5,383 nt of DNA from Nitrospirota bacterium (GCA_021795275.1 JAJYPO010000158.1:1-5383); one strand, 5' to 3'. Counted from the first letter of the stretch, positions 1-5,383 are shown. Notes: generated from the sequence alone by a model not told the origin. Translations and numbers: made by a program.

Positions 1-2
1 GG

Positions 3-209
3 TTTTCAAACGAGCCCCTTTCCCGGTACATCGAGCTCGTTATGATTCTTCTCGCCATGACCATTCTCCGTGTCTATGCGATCCAGTATCACCCTGCCCC
101 GGTTGGAGCCAAGGAAAAACGCCCATTCCTCGACCCCAGCTTACCTCGCGTCTGGCGAAAAACTGAAAATGGCCCACGCGATAAGACCCCACCCCGTCAA
201 AAATCCTGA
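3..209 (+). CDS. C-terminal fragment of an unidentified membrane protein (5' end outside window)
   Basis: An open frame enters from the left edge and stops at TGA 207-209, giving 68 residues with no start inside the window needed. It shows one strongly hydrophobic segment of about 19 residues (roughly residues 9-27, YIELVMILLAMTILRVYAI), then a Pro-, Arg- and Lys-rich hydrophilic tail ending in RQKS. This is what the last transmembrane helix plus a cytoplasmic tail of a multi-pass protein looks like. The pattern LRVYAIQYH followed by Pro loosely recalls the C-terminus of TRIC/UPF0126-type channel proteins, but too little is present to name it. A cytochrome b-type anchor of the downstream Frd enzyme is another possibility. 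It is separated from frdB by 235 bases and by a hairpin at its own stop codon, which argues against it being in the same transcript. Third codon positions are GC-rich in the hydrophobic part, as in the downstream genes. Confidence 0.6.
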   Translation, partial: FSNEPLSRYIELVMILLAMTILRVYAIQYHPAPVGAKEKRPFLDPSLPRVWRKTENGPRDKTPPRQKS

Positions 210-234
210 GCCCTTTCCCGAAAAGGGTCTCAGG
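205..234. terminator. Hairpin overlapping the stop codon of the upstream gene, terminator-like
   Basis: CCTGAGCCCTTT (205-216) pairs with AAAGGG-T-CTCAGG (222-234): 12 base pairs with one bulged T at 228 and a five-base loop (CCCGA). On the plus strand no T-run follows, so it would be an imperfect intrinsic terminator or a 3'-end stabilising stem for the upstream gene. Read on the minus strand the stem is followed by ATTTTT (complement of 199-204), a proper intrinsic terminator layout, yet no minus-strand gene is evident here. It could act in both directions. Confidence 0.55.
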
Positions 235-244
235 AAACAAGCAA

Positions 245-286
245 GGACCAGATCCCTAAAGGAATCTGATTGAATTGGTCTGGTCC
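245..286. repeat. Eight-base inverted repeat flanking the candidate -35 box
   Basis: GGACCAGA (245-252) and TCTGGTCC (279-286) are exact reverse complements with 26 bases between them. The right arm is also the first part of a tandem repeat, TCTGGTCCAC / TCTGGTAGAC (279-288 / 289-298, eight of ten bases equal). The arms bracket the candidate -35 box, so a regulator-binding site is possible. The arms are short enough to be chance. Confidence 0.3.
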
Positions 287-299
287 ACTCTGGTAGACT
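270..299 (+). promoter_or_regulatory. Weak sigma70-like promoter candidate for the frd-suc operon
   Basis: TTGAAT (270-275) and TAGACT (294-299) are 18 bases apart and match the -35 and -10 consensus in five and four of six bases. Transcription would start near 306, leaving a leader of about 140 bases before frdB. It sits just after the hairpin that ends the upstream gene, where an operon promoter would be expected. Such matches are common by chance. Confidence 0.25.
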
Positions 300-444
300 T
301 TAACTCCCGAACACGCAACGTGATGTCTTGGATTTTGAAAGCCTCGCCGACTCTCGGGTGGGAAGGGAAAGCCTTTCGAATTCCCCTCTTTATTCCCCCC
401 GGGCGTCCCTCAACGCGAACCAGCAAGCCTGTGGAGTCAGACAT

Positions 445-1131
445 ATGGATAATTCCCAAAAAGAACATGAGACCATGGTTCATATGTCGATCAATGGACG
501 GGATTTTGATGTTCCCGCCGGATCGACGATGGTGCAGGCGATGTGGTATACGGGTCATGAGGTCATCCATGGAATCGGGTGCCTCGGAGGAGTCTGCGGC
601 GCCTGTGCGACCGTTTACCGGATAAAGGGGGATTTCAGGTTGAGGAACGCCCTCGCCTGCCAGACCCTTGTCCAGGACGGAATGAGCTTTTCGATGCTGG
701 ATTCCTACCCGATCCAGAGAGCGCATTACGACGTGGCACATTTGTCCGATCCGAAAGAGGAGCTCTTCACCTTCTATCCGGAATCGGCCACATGCCGGAA
801 CTGCAATGCCTGCACCGAGGTCTGTCCCCAGGGAATCGATGTCCGCGATTCGGTGTGGCGCGCCAATTTCGGGGACTTCAAGGCTGTGGCCGAGCTGACG
901 ATGAGTTGTGTCATGTGCGGACTATGCGTTTCCCGGTGCATTGCGGAGATGGCCCCACACGAAATCGCCCTCTATGCACGCAGGGCCTATGGAGCCAAGG
1001 AGCTTCCGTTTCCGACAAATCTCAGGTCGCGACTGAACGAAATCGAGAAGGGGATTTTTTCGAGGGAGATGGACCGTCTTCTCGGCCTTTCTCCGGGCGA
1101 ACTCAAAAAAGAATGCGAGGTCAAATCCTAG
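445..1131 (+). CDS. frdB: Fumarate reductase/succinate dehydrogenase-type iron-sulfur subunit, with an extra cluster cysteine
   Basis: This 228-residue electron-transfer subunit should carry electrons to the FAD of the partner encoded next. Residues about 12-75 form a plant-type ferredoxin domain with [2Fe-2S] ligands C46, C51, C54 (CLGGVCGAC) and C72. Residues about 110-170 form a bacterial-type dicluster domain: C117, C120, C123, C127-Pro (CRNCNACTEVCP), then C155, C158, C161, C165 (CVMCGLCVSRC). Classical SdhB/FrdB lacks the cysteine equivalent to C158 and binds [3Fe-4S] there; here a second [4Fe-4S] is predicted. Length is close to the family's usual 230-260. ATG 445 was chosen because GGAG (433-436) lies eight bases upstream; ATG 475, ATG 484 and TTG 328 are in-frame alternatives. 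There is no signal peptide or membrane segment, so it is cytoplasmic. HdrC- or GlpC-like proteins share the dicluster motif but lack the N-terminal [2Fe-2S] domain. The family assignment is firm; the direction of catalysis is inferred. Confidence 0.88.
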   Translation: MDNSQKEHETMVHMSINGRDFDVPAGSTMVQAMWYTGHEVIHGIGCLGGVCGACATVYRIKGDFRLRNALACQTLVQDGMSFSMLDSYPIQRAHYDVAHLSDPKEELFTFYPESATCRNCNACTEVCPQGIDVRDSVWRANFGDFKAVAELTMSCVMCGLCVSRCIAEMAPHEIALYARRAYGAKELPFPTNLRSRLNEIEKGIFSREMDRLLGLSPGELKKECEVKS

Positions 1132-1132
1132 A

Positions 1133-2728
1133 ATGTCCGATCTGGTCGATTCGTTTTATGCCCACATGCCGGAGTTCGATGAGACATCCCCTCCGGCGCT
1201 TTCTCCCGATGACCGCGCAAGGCTTCTTGAATCCTTTTATCCGGACTACCGGCCTGAAGGAAAGGCAACGATCCGGGTCGGCCCGAGCGCGGGAACGGTG
1301 GTCCCGGAAGAGATCGCAGCCCTCCTCGAATCCCGAAGCAGGATCGAGGGGCCCCGGCCTCTTCCGGACCACCCCGACCGGGATGTGGACATTCTCATCG
1401 TCGGAGGGGGAGGGGCAGGGATTACGGCGGCCCTGCATGCGGCCGAACAGGGTGCGGGCGTCCTTCTTGCCACCAAGCTTCGTGTGGGAGATTCCAACAC
1501 GGTCATGGCGGAAGGAGGAATCCAGTCAGCTCTCGGAGAGGGTGACAGTCCGGTCGATCATTTCAGGGATACCTTTCGGGGTGGGCATGGGGCGAACGAT
1601 CCGGCCCTTCTGTCCGTCCTGGTCCAGGAAGGTCCGAGGATGGTGGAGTGGCTGATTTCCAGGGGCATCCTTTTCGACAGGGACCCTCAGGGGAACCTGT
1701 CTCTTCGGAAAGGAGGAGGGACATCCCGCCCCCGACTCATCTCGGCCAAGGATTACACGGGCCTCGAGCTGATCCGCGTCCTGAAGGAAGACGTCGTCAA
1801 TGCTCCTGTGGAGATTCTCGAATTTTCTCCGGCAGTCGAACTTCTTCAGGGGCCAGGCGGAGCCTGCGCCGGCGCTGTCCTCTGGGACCTGGACAGTCGA
1901 AAGTATCTGTATGTCAAGGCTCGGACGGTGATCCTGGCCACCGGCGGAACCGGACGGCTCCACTTGGGGGGCTTTGCGACTTCCAATCATTTCGGGGCCA
2001 CGGGGGACGGGTTGTGCATGGCCTACCGCATGGGGGCGAAACTCGTTCATATCGACAGCTTCCAGTACCATCCCACCGGGGTCATCTTTCCATCCGAGAT
2101 GGCCGGAATGCTGATTACGGAAGCGGTCCGCGGTGCCGGAGCCCGCATGTATAACCGGTTTGGGCGCCGATTTGTGAACGAGCTTGAAACACGGGATGTG
2201 GTGGCCTCCGCCATCATCCGGGAGTGTTCGGAAGGACGAGGGGTGCCGACCCCATCCGGGGCATCCGGGGTCTATCTCGATCTCGCCTCGATCGACCGGG
2301 AAGCAGGTGAAGGAACCGTCGCAAAGCGTTTTCCGAATATCGTCAAACTCATGACCCGTCATCAGGTCGATCCGACCAAATTTCCCATTCTGGTCTACCC
2401 GACCCTTCATTACCAGAACGGCGGCCTTCAGACCGACCAGAACGGCCATACCTCCATCCCGAACCTCCTCGTGGCCGGAGAGGCTTCGGGAGGACTTCAC
2501 GGGACGAATCGGCTCATGGGAAATTCCCTTCTCGAGCTTTTTGTTTTCGGCCGGAGGGCCGGTCTGGAAGCCGTGAAAGAATCCAGAGAGAGAGCTCCGT
2601 TCTCCTGGAAAGAAGTCTCCATGGCTCATGTCGACCATTTCGAGCAATCGTTGGCCCGCGAATTCGAGGGAGCCGATCGGCCCATGGCCCCGACTCTTTT
2701 TCCCGATTACCGCCGCAAGGATTCCTGA
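1133..2728 (+). CDS. frdA: Fumarate reductase/succinate dehydrogenase-type flavoprotein, non-covalent FAD predicted
   Basis: This is the 531-residue catalytic subunit that interconverts fumarate and succinate. The dinucleotide fold GGGGAG starts at residue 91, with AEGG at 125-128. Likely substrate-site residues are H313 (HPTG), T329-E330, R333, R354 (TRDVV), H426 (HYQNGG), H456 and R460 (HGTNR). The position of the covalent-FAD His in SdhA/FrdA is Asn122 (SNTV), so FAD should be bound non-covalently. The run TEAVRG...RFVNE..TRD recalls soluble flavocytochrome c fumarate reductases, in which the equivalent Arg donates the proton. About 85 residues of unknown function precede the FAD fold, and only 71 follow R460, so most of the usual C-terminal helical domain is absent. 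The start lies one base after the frdB stop, with GAGG (1117-1120) upstream, implying coupled translation. L-aspartate oxidase (NadB) also lacks the FAD-linking His, but the Fe-S partner and suc genes favour fumarate reductase. No anchor or NADH-binding subunit is present in the window. Confidence 0.87.
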   Translation: MSDLVDSFYAHMPEFDETSPPALSPDDRARLLESFYPDYRPEGKATIRVGPSAGTVVPEEIAALLESRSRIEGPRPLPDHPDRDVDILIVGGGGAGITAALHAAEQGAGVLLATKLRVGDSNTVMAEGGIQSALGEGDSPVDHFRDTFRGGHGANDPALLSVLVQEGPRMVEWLISRGILFDRDPQGNLSLRKGGGTSRPRLISAKDYTGLELIRVLKEDVVNAPVEILEFSPAVELLQGPGGACAGAVLWDLDSRKYLYVKARTVILATGGTGRLHLGGFATSNHFGATGDGLCMAYRMGAKLVHIDSFQYHPTGVIFPSEMAGMLITEAVRGAGARMYNRFGRRFVNELETRDVVASAIIRECSEGRGVPTPSGASGVYLDLASIDREAGEGTVAKRFPNIVKLMTRHQVDPTKFPILVYPTLHYQNGGLQTDQNGHTSIPNLLVAGEASGGLHGTNRLMGNSLLELFVFGRRAGLEAVKESRERAPFSWKEVSMAHVDHFEQSLAREFEGADRPMAPTLFPDYRRKDS

Positions 2729-2761
2729 GCACCCCCTGAAACGATCACAATTCCTATCGAG

Positions 2762-2766
2762 AGGAG
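2762..2766 (+). promoter_or_regulatory. Ribosome binding site that fixes the TTG start of sucC
   Basis: AGGAG lies six bases before TTG 2773 within the purine-rich stretch GAGAGGAGAAGG. No in-frame ATG nearby gives the conserved N-terminus, so this site supports initiation at TTG. Confidence 0.8.
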
Positions 2767-2772
2767 AAGGTC

Positions 2773-3960
2773 TTGAACATCCATGAATACCAGGCCAAGG
2801 AGCTCTTCAAAAGCTATGGCGTGTCTGTCCCGTCGGGGGTTGTTGTGGATTCGGCCGACCAGGCGCGCTCCCTGATTGAAAGCAAAGCAGGAATCTTTGG
2901 AGGGGCGGCAACGGTCTTCGCCGTGAAGGCCCAGATCCATGCAGGGGGACGTGGAAAGGCGGGGGGAGTCAAAATCGCTAAAAATACCGCGGATATTCCC
3001 GGTCTTGTGGCGGGCCTTCTCGGAAAGACGCTGGTGACCCATCAGACGGGCCCGGAAGGGAGACTGGTCCGAAAGGTCTGGATCGAGGAAGGGGCTGTCA
3101 TTTCGAAGGAATATTATCTGAGCCTCGTTTTGGACCGGACCAGCCGGCGCATCTCGATTCTCGCCAGTACCGAAGGGGGAATGGAGATCGAAGAGGTTTC
3201 GGCGGCACATCCTGAAAAGATCCTGACCCTGGCGGTGGATCCGGAAATCGGGTGCAAGGGGTTTGTCGGTCGTCAGGTGGCCTCTTTTCTCGGCCTTCCT
3301 GTCACCCTTTACAATTCGTTTGCGTCGCTTCTCTCCAACCTGTATCGCTTCTTCATCGATACCGACTGCATGATGGTCGAAATCAATCCTCTGATAATGA
3401 CGGGAGACGGACGTCTCCTGGCGCTCGACGCAAAGGTGTCTTTTGACGACAACGCCTTGTATCGCCAGGAGAAGGTGATGGCCCTCCGGGATCTTTTCGA
3501 GGAGAACGAACTTGAGATCGAGGCCTCGAAGCATCGTCTCAATTATGTCAAGCTCGACGGTTCGATCGCCTGCATGGTGAATGGGGCGGGATTGGCGATG
3601 GCGACGATGGATGTGATCGCATTGGCCGGGGGCAGTCCGGCGAACTTCCTGGACGTGGGAGGAGGCGCCAGCAAGGAGACCGTCGAGCAGGCCTTCCGGA
3701 TCCTGTTGGGGGATCCGGCCGTCAAGGGAATATTTGTCAATATCTTCGGGGGAATCGTCCGTTGCGAGCGGATTGCGGGTGGAATCATCGCCGCCGCAAA
3801 GGATGTCAAGCTTCATGTTCCCCTCGTGGTGCGTCTGCAGGGGACCAATGCAAAGGAAGGAAGGGAAATGCTTCGCGACTCCGGCCTGAATCTGCAGGTG
3901 GCCGAGGAGCTCTTCGAGGGAGCGGAAAAGATCGTTTTGGCCGTGAAAGGAGCAAAATGA
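2773..3960 (+). CDS. sucC: Succinyl-CoA synthetase (ADP-forming), beta subunit
   Basis: With SucD it converts succinate, CoA and ATP to succinyl-CoA, ADP and phosphate, reversibly; in the reductive TCA cycle it runs toward succinyl-CoA. The 395 residues (E. coli has 388) start with [12 protein letters not shown], nearly identical to the family's N-terminus, which makes the TTG start secure. The ATP-grasp domain carries K52 in [15 protein letters not shown] (51-65), the metal-site EINPL (203-207) and D219. The C-terminal CoA-ligase domain carries NGAG (270-273), NFLDVGGGA (291-299), NIFGGIVRC (323-331) and GTNA (357-360). It follows frdA after 44 bases and overlaps sucD by four. Citryl-CoA synthetase large subunits are related but longer, so plain succinyl-CoA synthetase is the better call. 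Confidence 0.95.
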   Translation: MNIHEYQAKELFKSYGVSVPSGVVVDSADQARSLIESKAGIFGGAATVFAVKAQIHAGGRGKAGGVKIAKNTADIPGLVAGLLGKTLVTHQTGPEGRLVRKVWIEEGAVISKEYYLSLVLDRTSRRISILASTEGGMEIEEVSAAHPEKILTLAVDPEIGCKGFVGRQVASFLGLPVTLYNSFASLLSNLYRFFIDTDCMMVEINPLIMTGDGRLLALDAKVSFDDNALYRQEKVMALRDLFEENELEIEASKHRLNYVKLDGSIACMVNGAGLAMATMDVIALAGGSPANFLDVGGGASKETVEQAFRILLGDPAVKGIFVNIFGGIVRCERIAGGIIAAAKDVKLHVPLVVRLQGTNAKEGREMLRDSGLNLQVAEELFEGAEKIVLAVKGAK

Positions 3961-4877
3961 GCATTCTTGTCGATCGGTCGACCCGGGTCATCGTTCAGGG
4001 GATAACCGGAAAGGAAGGAAGTTATCATGCCATGGCTTGTCGTGACTACGGGACACTCGTCCTGGGCGGAGTCACCCCGGGCAAGGGAGGCACGATCCAT
4101 GAGGGCTTTCCGGTCTGGGATTCGGTCAGGGATGCCGCCGATGCCGTCCATCCCGACGTTTCCCTGATCTTCGTTCCGCCGGCTTTTGCCGCCGATGCCA
4201 TCCTGGAGGCGGCGGAGGCGGGAATCGGGTTGATCGTCTGCATCACGGAAGGGATCCCGGTCCAGGACATGATGCGGGTTCATCGCATTCTCGATATCAA
4301 GAACGAAGAAGGAGAAGACATTCGCCTCATTGGACCCAACTGTCCGGGAATCATCACCCCTGACGGAGCCAAGATCGGTATCATGCCTGGCTATATCCAT
4401 AAGCGGGGGCGTGTCGGGGTCGTCTCCCGCAGCGGAACCCTGACCTACGAGGCGGTCTGGCAACTGACCCAGTTGGGTCTCGGGGAGTCGACCTGTGTGG
4501 GGATCGGAGGAGATCCGATCCGTGGGCTCAATTTCCGTGAGGTTCTTTCCCTCTTCGAAAAGGATCCTGAAACGGAAGCCATTGTCATGATTGGTGAAAT
4601 AGGTGGGGATGACGAGGAGAAGGCGGCCGCCTTCGCCCGTGCCCATATGACGAAGCCGATTATCGGTTTCATTGCCGGACTGACGGCACCTCCCGGGCGC
4701 CGTATGGGCCATGCCGGCGCCATCGTTTCGGGCGGGAAGGGCTCGGCCCGGGACAAGATGAAGGCCCTGGAAGCCTACGGGGTCATTGTCGTCGACAACC
4801 CGTCCGTGATCGGACAGACTGTGGCCGAAACGCTCAAGTCGGGATCCTACCGTCGGGTTCCGACCTGTCATGGCTGA
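3957..4877 (+). CDS. sucD: Succinyl-CoA synthetase (ADP-forming), alpha subunit
   Basis: This is the CoA-binding and phosphohistidine subunit of the SucCD enzyme. The 306 residues (E. coli has 289) show the N-terminal CoA-binding Rossmann fold with QGITGKEG (14-21), then GPNCPG (126-131) whose Cys contacts CoA in known structures. The catalytic His is H252 in [16 protein letters not shown] (247-262), and GEIGG (213-217) supplies the Glu that stabilises it. The extra length comes from a few residues before GPNCPG (around NEEGED, 116-121) and a longer C-terminus (about 295-306) without recognised function. ATG 3957 overlaps the sucC stop (ATGA), with AAAGGAG (3946-3952) four bases upstream, so the two subunits are probably translationally coupled for equal output. 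The same frame is open further upstream inside sucC, but that stretch is not SucD-like. Confidence 0.95.
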   Translation: MSILVDRSTRVIVQGITGKEGSYHAMACRDYGTLVLGGVTPGKGGTIHEGFPVWDSVRDAADAVHPDVSLIFVPPAFAADAILEAAEAGIGLIVCITEGIPVQDMMRVHRILDIKNEEGEDIRLIGPNCPGIITPDGAKIGIMPGYIHKRGRVGVVSRSGTLTYEAVWQLTQLGLGESTCVGIGGDPIRGLNFREVLSLFEKDPETEAIVMIGEIGGDDEEKAAAFARAHMTKPIIGFIAGLTAPPGRRMGHAGAIVSGGKGSARDKMKALEAYGVIVVDNPSVIGQTVAETLKSGSYRRVPTCHG

Positions 4878-4910
4878 CTGAAATCAACAAAAAGGTGAAA
4901 GGAATGAAAT

Positions 4911-5372
4911 ATGTCATCTGAGATCAAGGTCGGGGACGTGGCCCCCGACTTCACACTGGAAGACCAGGACAAGAAGCCTGTGACGCTTTCCTCCTTCAAG
5001 GGAAAGAAAAATGTGGTTCTTGCCTTCTATCCGTTGGACTGGAGCCCCATCTGCACCAATGAGAATACCTGTTTTTCGAATGATCTTCCCCGGTTCGAGG
5101 ATGCGGACTCGGTGGTCTTTGGCATCAGTACCGACAGCACCTTCTGCCACAAGGCCTGGAAAGAGCACCTCAAGCTCATGCAGACGCTTCTCTCCGATAT
5201 CAAGAGAACGGTATGCAAGGCGTACGGTCTCTATATCGAAGAGGCCAACATCAACAAGCGGGCGACCGTCATCGTCGACAAGAAAGGCGTGGTCCGCTAC
5301 GTCAAGGTTCAGGAAATCTTGACAGCGCGTGACGATCAGGAGATTTTGGCCGAGCTGAAAAAGCTCGCGTAG
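4911..5372 (+). CDS. Peroxiredoxin (AhpC/TSA, redoxin family)
   Basis: This 153-residue thiol peroxidase reduces H2O2 or organic hydroperoxides. It starts with the typical [20 protein letters not shown] (7-26). The active site is [10 protein letters not shown] (39-48): peroxidatic Cys48, with Pro41 and Ser45 filling the PxxxT/SxxC motif. Arg119 or nearby (NKRATVIVD) probably completes the site. Further cysteines are C54, C79 (CHKAW) and C102. C54, six residues after C48, does not fit the usual C-x4-C of BCP/PrxQ, so the resolving partner is uncertain; an AhpE-like one-Cys mechanism is possible. No signal peptide is seen, so it acts in the cytoplasm. AAAGGA (4898-4903) lies seven bases before the ATG, and the gene follows sucD by 33 bases with no terminator between, so it belongs to the operon. 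A role in protecting oxygen-sensitive ferredoxin-linked enzymes of the cycle is inferred. Confidence 0.9.
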   Translation: MSSEIKVGDVAPDFTLEDQDKKPVTLSSFKGKKNVVLAFYPLDWSPICTNENTCFSNDLPRFEDADSVVFGISTDSTFCHKAWKEHLKLMQTLLSDIKRTVCKAYGLYIEEANINKRATVIVDKKGVVRYVKVQEILTARDDQEILAELKKLA

Positions 5373-5383
5373 TTTTAACCCAT

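Larger units (their letters stand above)
210..444. other. Intergenic region upstream of frdB, no gene seen
   Basis: These 235 bases contain no frame that looks coding on either strand. The frdB reading frame stays open back to a TTG at 328, but the 39 extra residues that start would add (Ser-, Arg- and Asn-rich) look non-conserved, and the better ribosome site lies just before 445. The region holds an 8-base inverted repeat (245-252 / 279-286), a 10-base imperfect tandem repeat (279-298), a weak promoter candidate and a weak hairpin (360-385). It is the most likely site for control of the frd-suc operon. Confidence 0.6.

Noticed and set aside
70..273. A 67-residue plus-strand open frame at the left edge.
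   Set aside because: It overlaps the better-supported membrane-protein tail in another frame, crosses the hairpin, and has a Pro/Arg-rich product with no motif.
328..444. Longer frdB starting at TTG 328.
   Set aside because: The 39 added residues look non-conserved and precede a normal ferredoxin domain. ATG 445 has a GGAG site at good spacing.
256..741. A 161-residue minus-strand open frame that could use the leftward terminator at 205-234.
   Set aside because: More than half of it is antisense to the [2Fe-2S] domain of frdB, the product shows no recognisable domain, and no good ribosome site supports it. The terminator alone is not enough.
579..1655. A 358-residue plus-strand open frame spanning the frdB-frdA junction.
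   Set aside because: It is out of frame with both genes and its product is Arg/Ser/Pro-rich without any motif, whereas both real frames carry conserved cofactor sites.
1235..2725. Similar peptides near both ends of FrdA, FYPDYR (35-40) and LFPDYR (522-527).
   Set aside because: Six residues of similarity between distant sites is easily chance, and no longer repeat surrounds them.
1133..2728. Flavoprotein as L-aspartate oxidase (NadB) for NAD synthesis.
   Set aside because: It shares the missing FAD-linking His, but it is one base from an Fe-S electron-transfer subunit and upstream of sucCD. NadB needs no such partner, and no nadA or nadC is nearby. It is not fully excluded from motifs alone.
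1526..4871. Three long minus-strand open frames lying end to end (4871-3813, 3816-2707, 2647-1526), two of them overlapping by four bases like an operon.
   Set aside because: They lie exactly opposite frdA, sucC and sucD, which have unmistakable family motifs. Their translations are rich in Arg, Gly, Asp and His with no domain, and GC-rich codon use on one strand commonly opens the complementary frame.
2773..4877. sucCD as citryl-CoA synthetase (CcsB/CcsA), a related enzyme of some reductive TCA cycles.
   Set aside because: Both subunits are of normal succinyl-CoA synthetase length (395 and 306) and carry its standard N-terminus and motifs. The citryl-CoA enzyme's subunits are longer.

Overview
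The window reads as one plus-strand operon of central carbon metabolism from a GC-rich, free-living bacterium. It holds, in order, an iron-sulfur subunit and a flavoprotein subunit of a fumarate reductase/succinate dehydrogenase-type enzyme (frdB, frdA), the beta and alpha subunits of succinyl-CoA synthetase (sucC, sucD), and a peroxiredoxin. A cut-off C-terminal piece of a membrane protein lies at the left edge. The order frdB-frdA-sucC-sucD follows the reductive (reverse) TCA cycle: fumarate to succinate to succinyl-CoA. An autotroph that fixes CO2 this way, such as a Leptospirillum-like Nitrospirota or an Aquificota-type organism, is my best guess. That assignment is inference from gene content and style, because no marker gene is present.

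Layout: 3-209 is the end of an unrelated or unidentified membrane protein. Its stop codon sits in a strong hairpin (205-234). Positions 210-444 carry no convincing gene; they hold repeats, a weak promoter candidate and a weak leader hairpin. frdB (445-1131) and frdA (1133-2728) are one base apart. A 44-base gap with a strong ribosome binding site leads to sucC (2773-3960, TTG start). sucC overlaps sucD (3957-4877) by the four bases ATGA. A 33-base gap leads to the peroxiredoxin gene (4911-5372). No terminator follows before the window ends, so the operon may continue.

The main interest is the Frd pair, which is not a standard SdhAB/FrdAB. The flavoprotein has Asn where classical enzymes carry the His that binds FAD covalently. 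Its catalytic segment resembles soluble fumarate reductases of the flavocytochrome c type. It has an N-terminal extension of about 85 residues and lacks most of the C-terminal helical domain. The iron-sulfur subunit has a fourth cysteine in the motif that normally binds [3Fe-4S], predicting a second [4Fe-4S] cluster. Together these suggest an enzyme tuned to reduce fumarate with a low-potential donor. No recognisable anchor or electron-input subunit is visible in the window. The peroxiredoxin may protect oxygen-sensitive enzymes of the same pathway.
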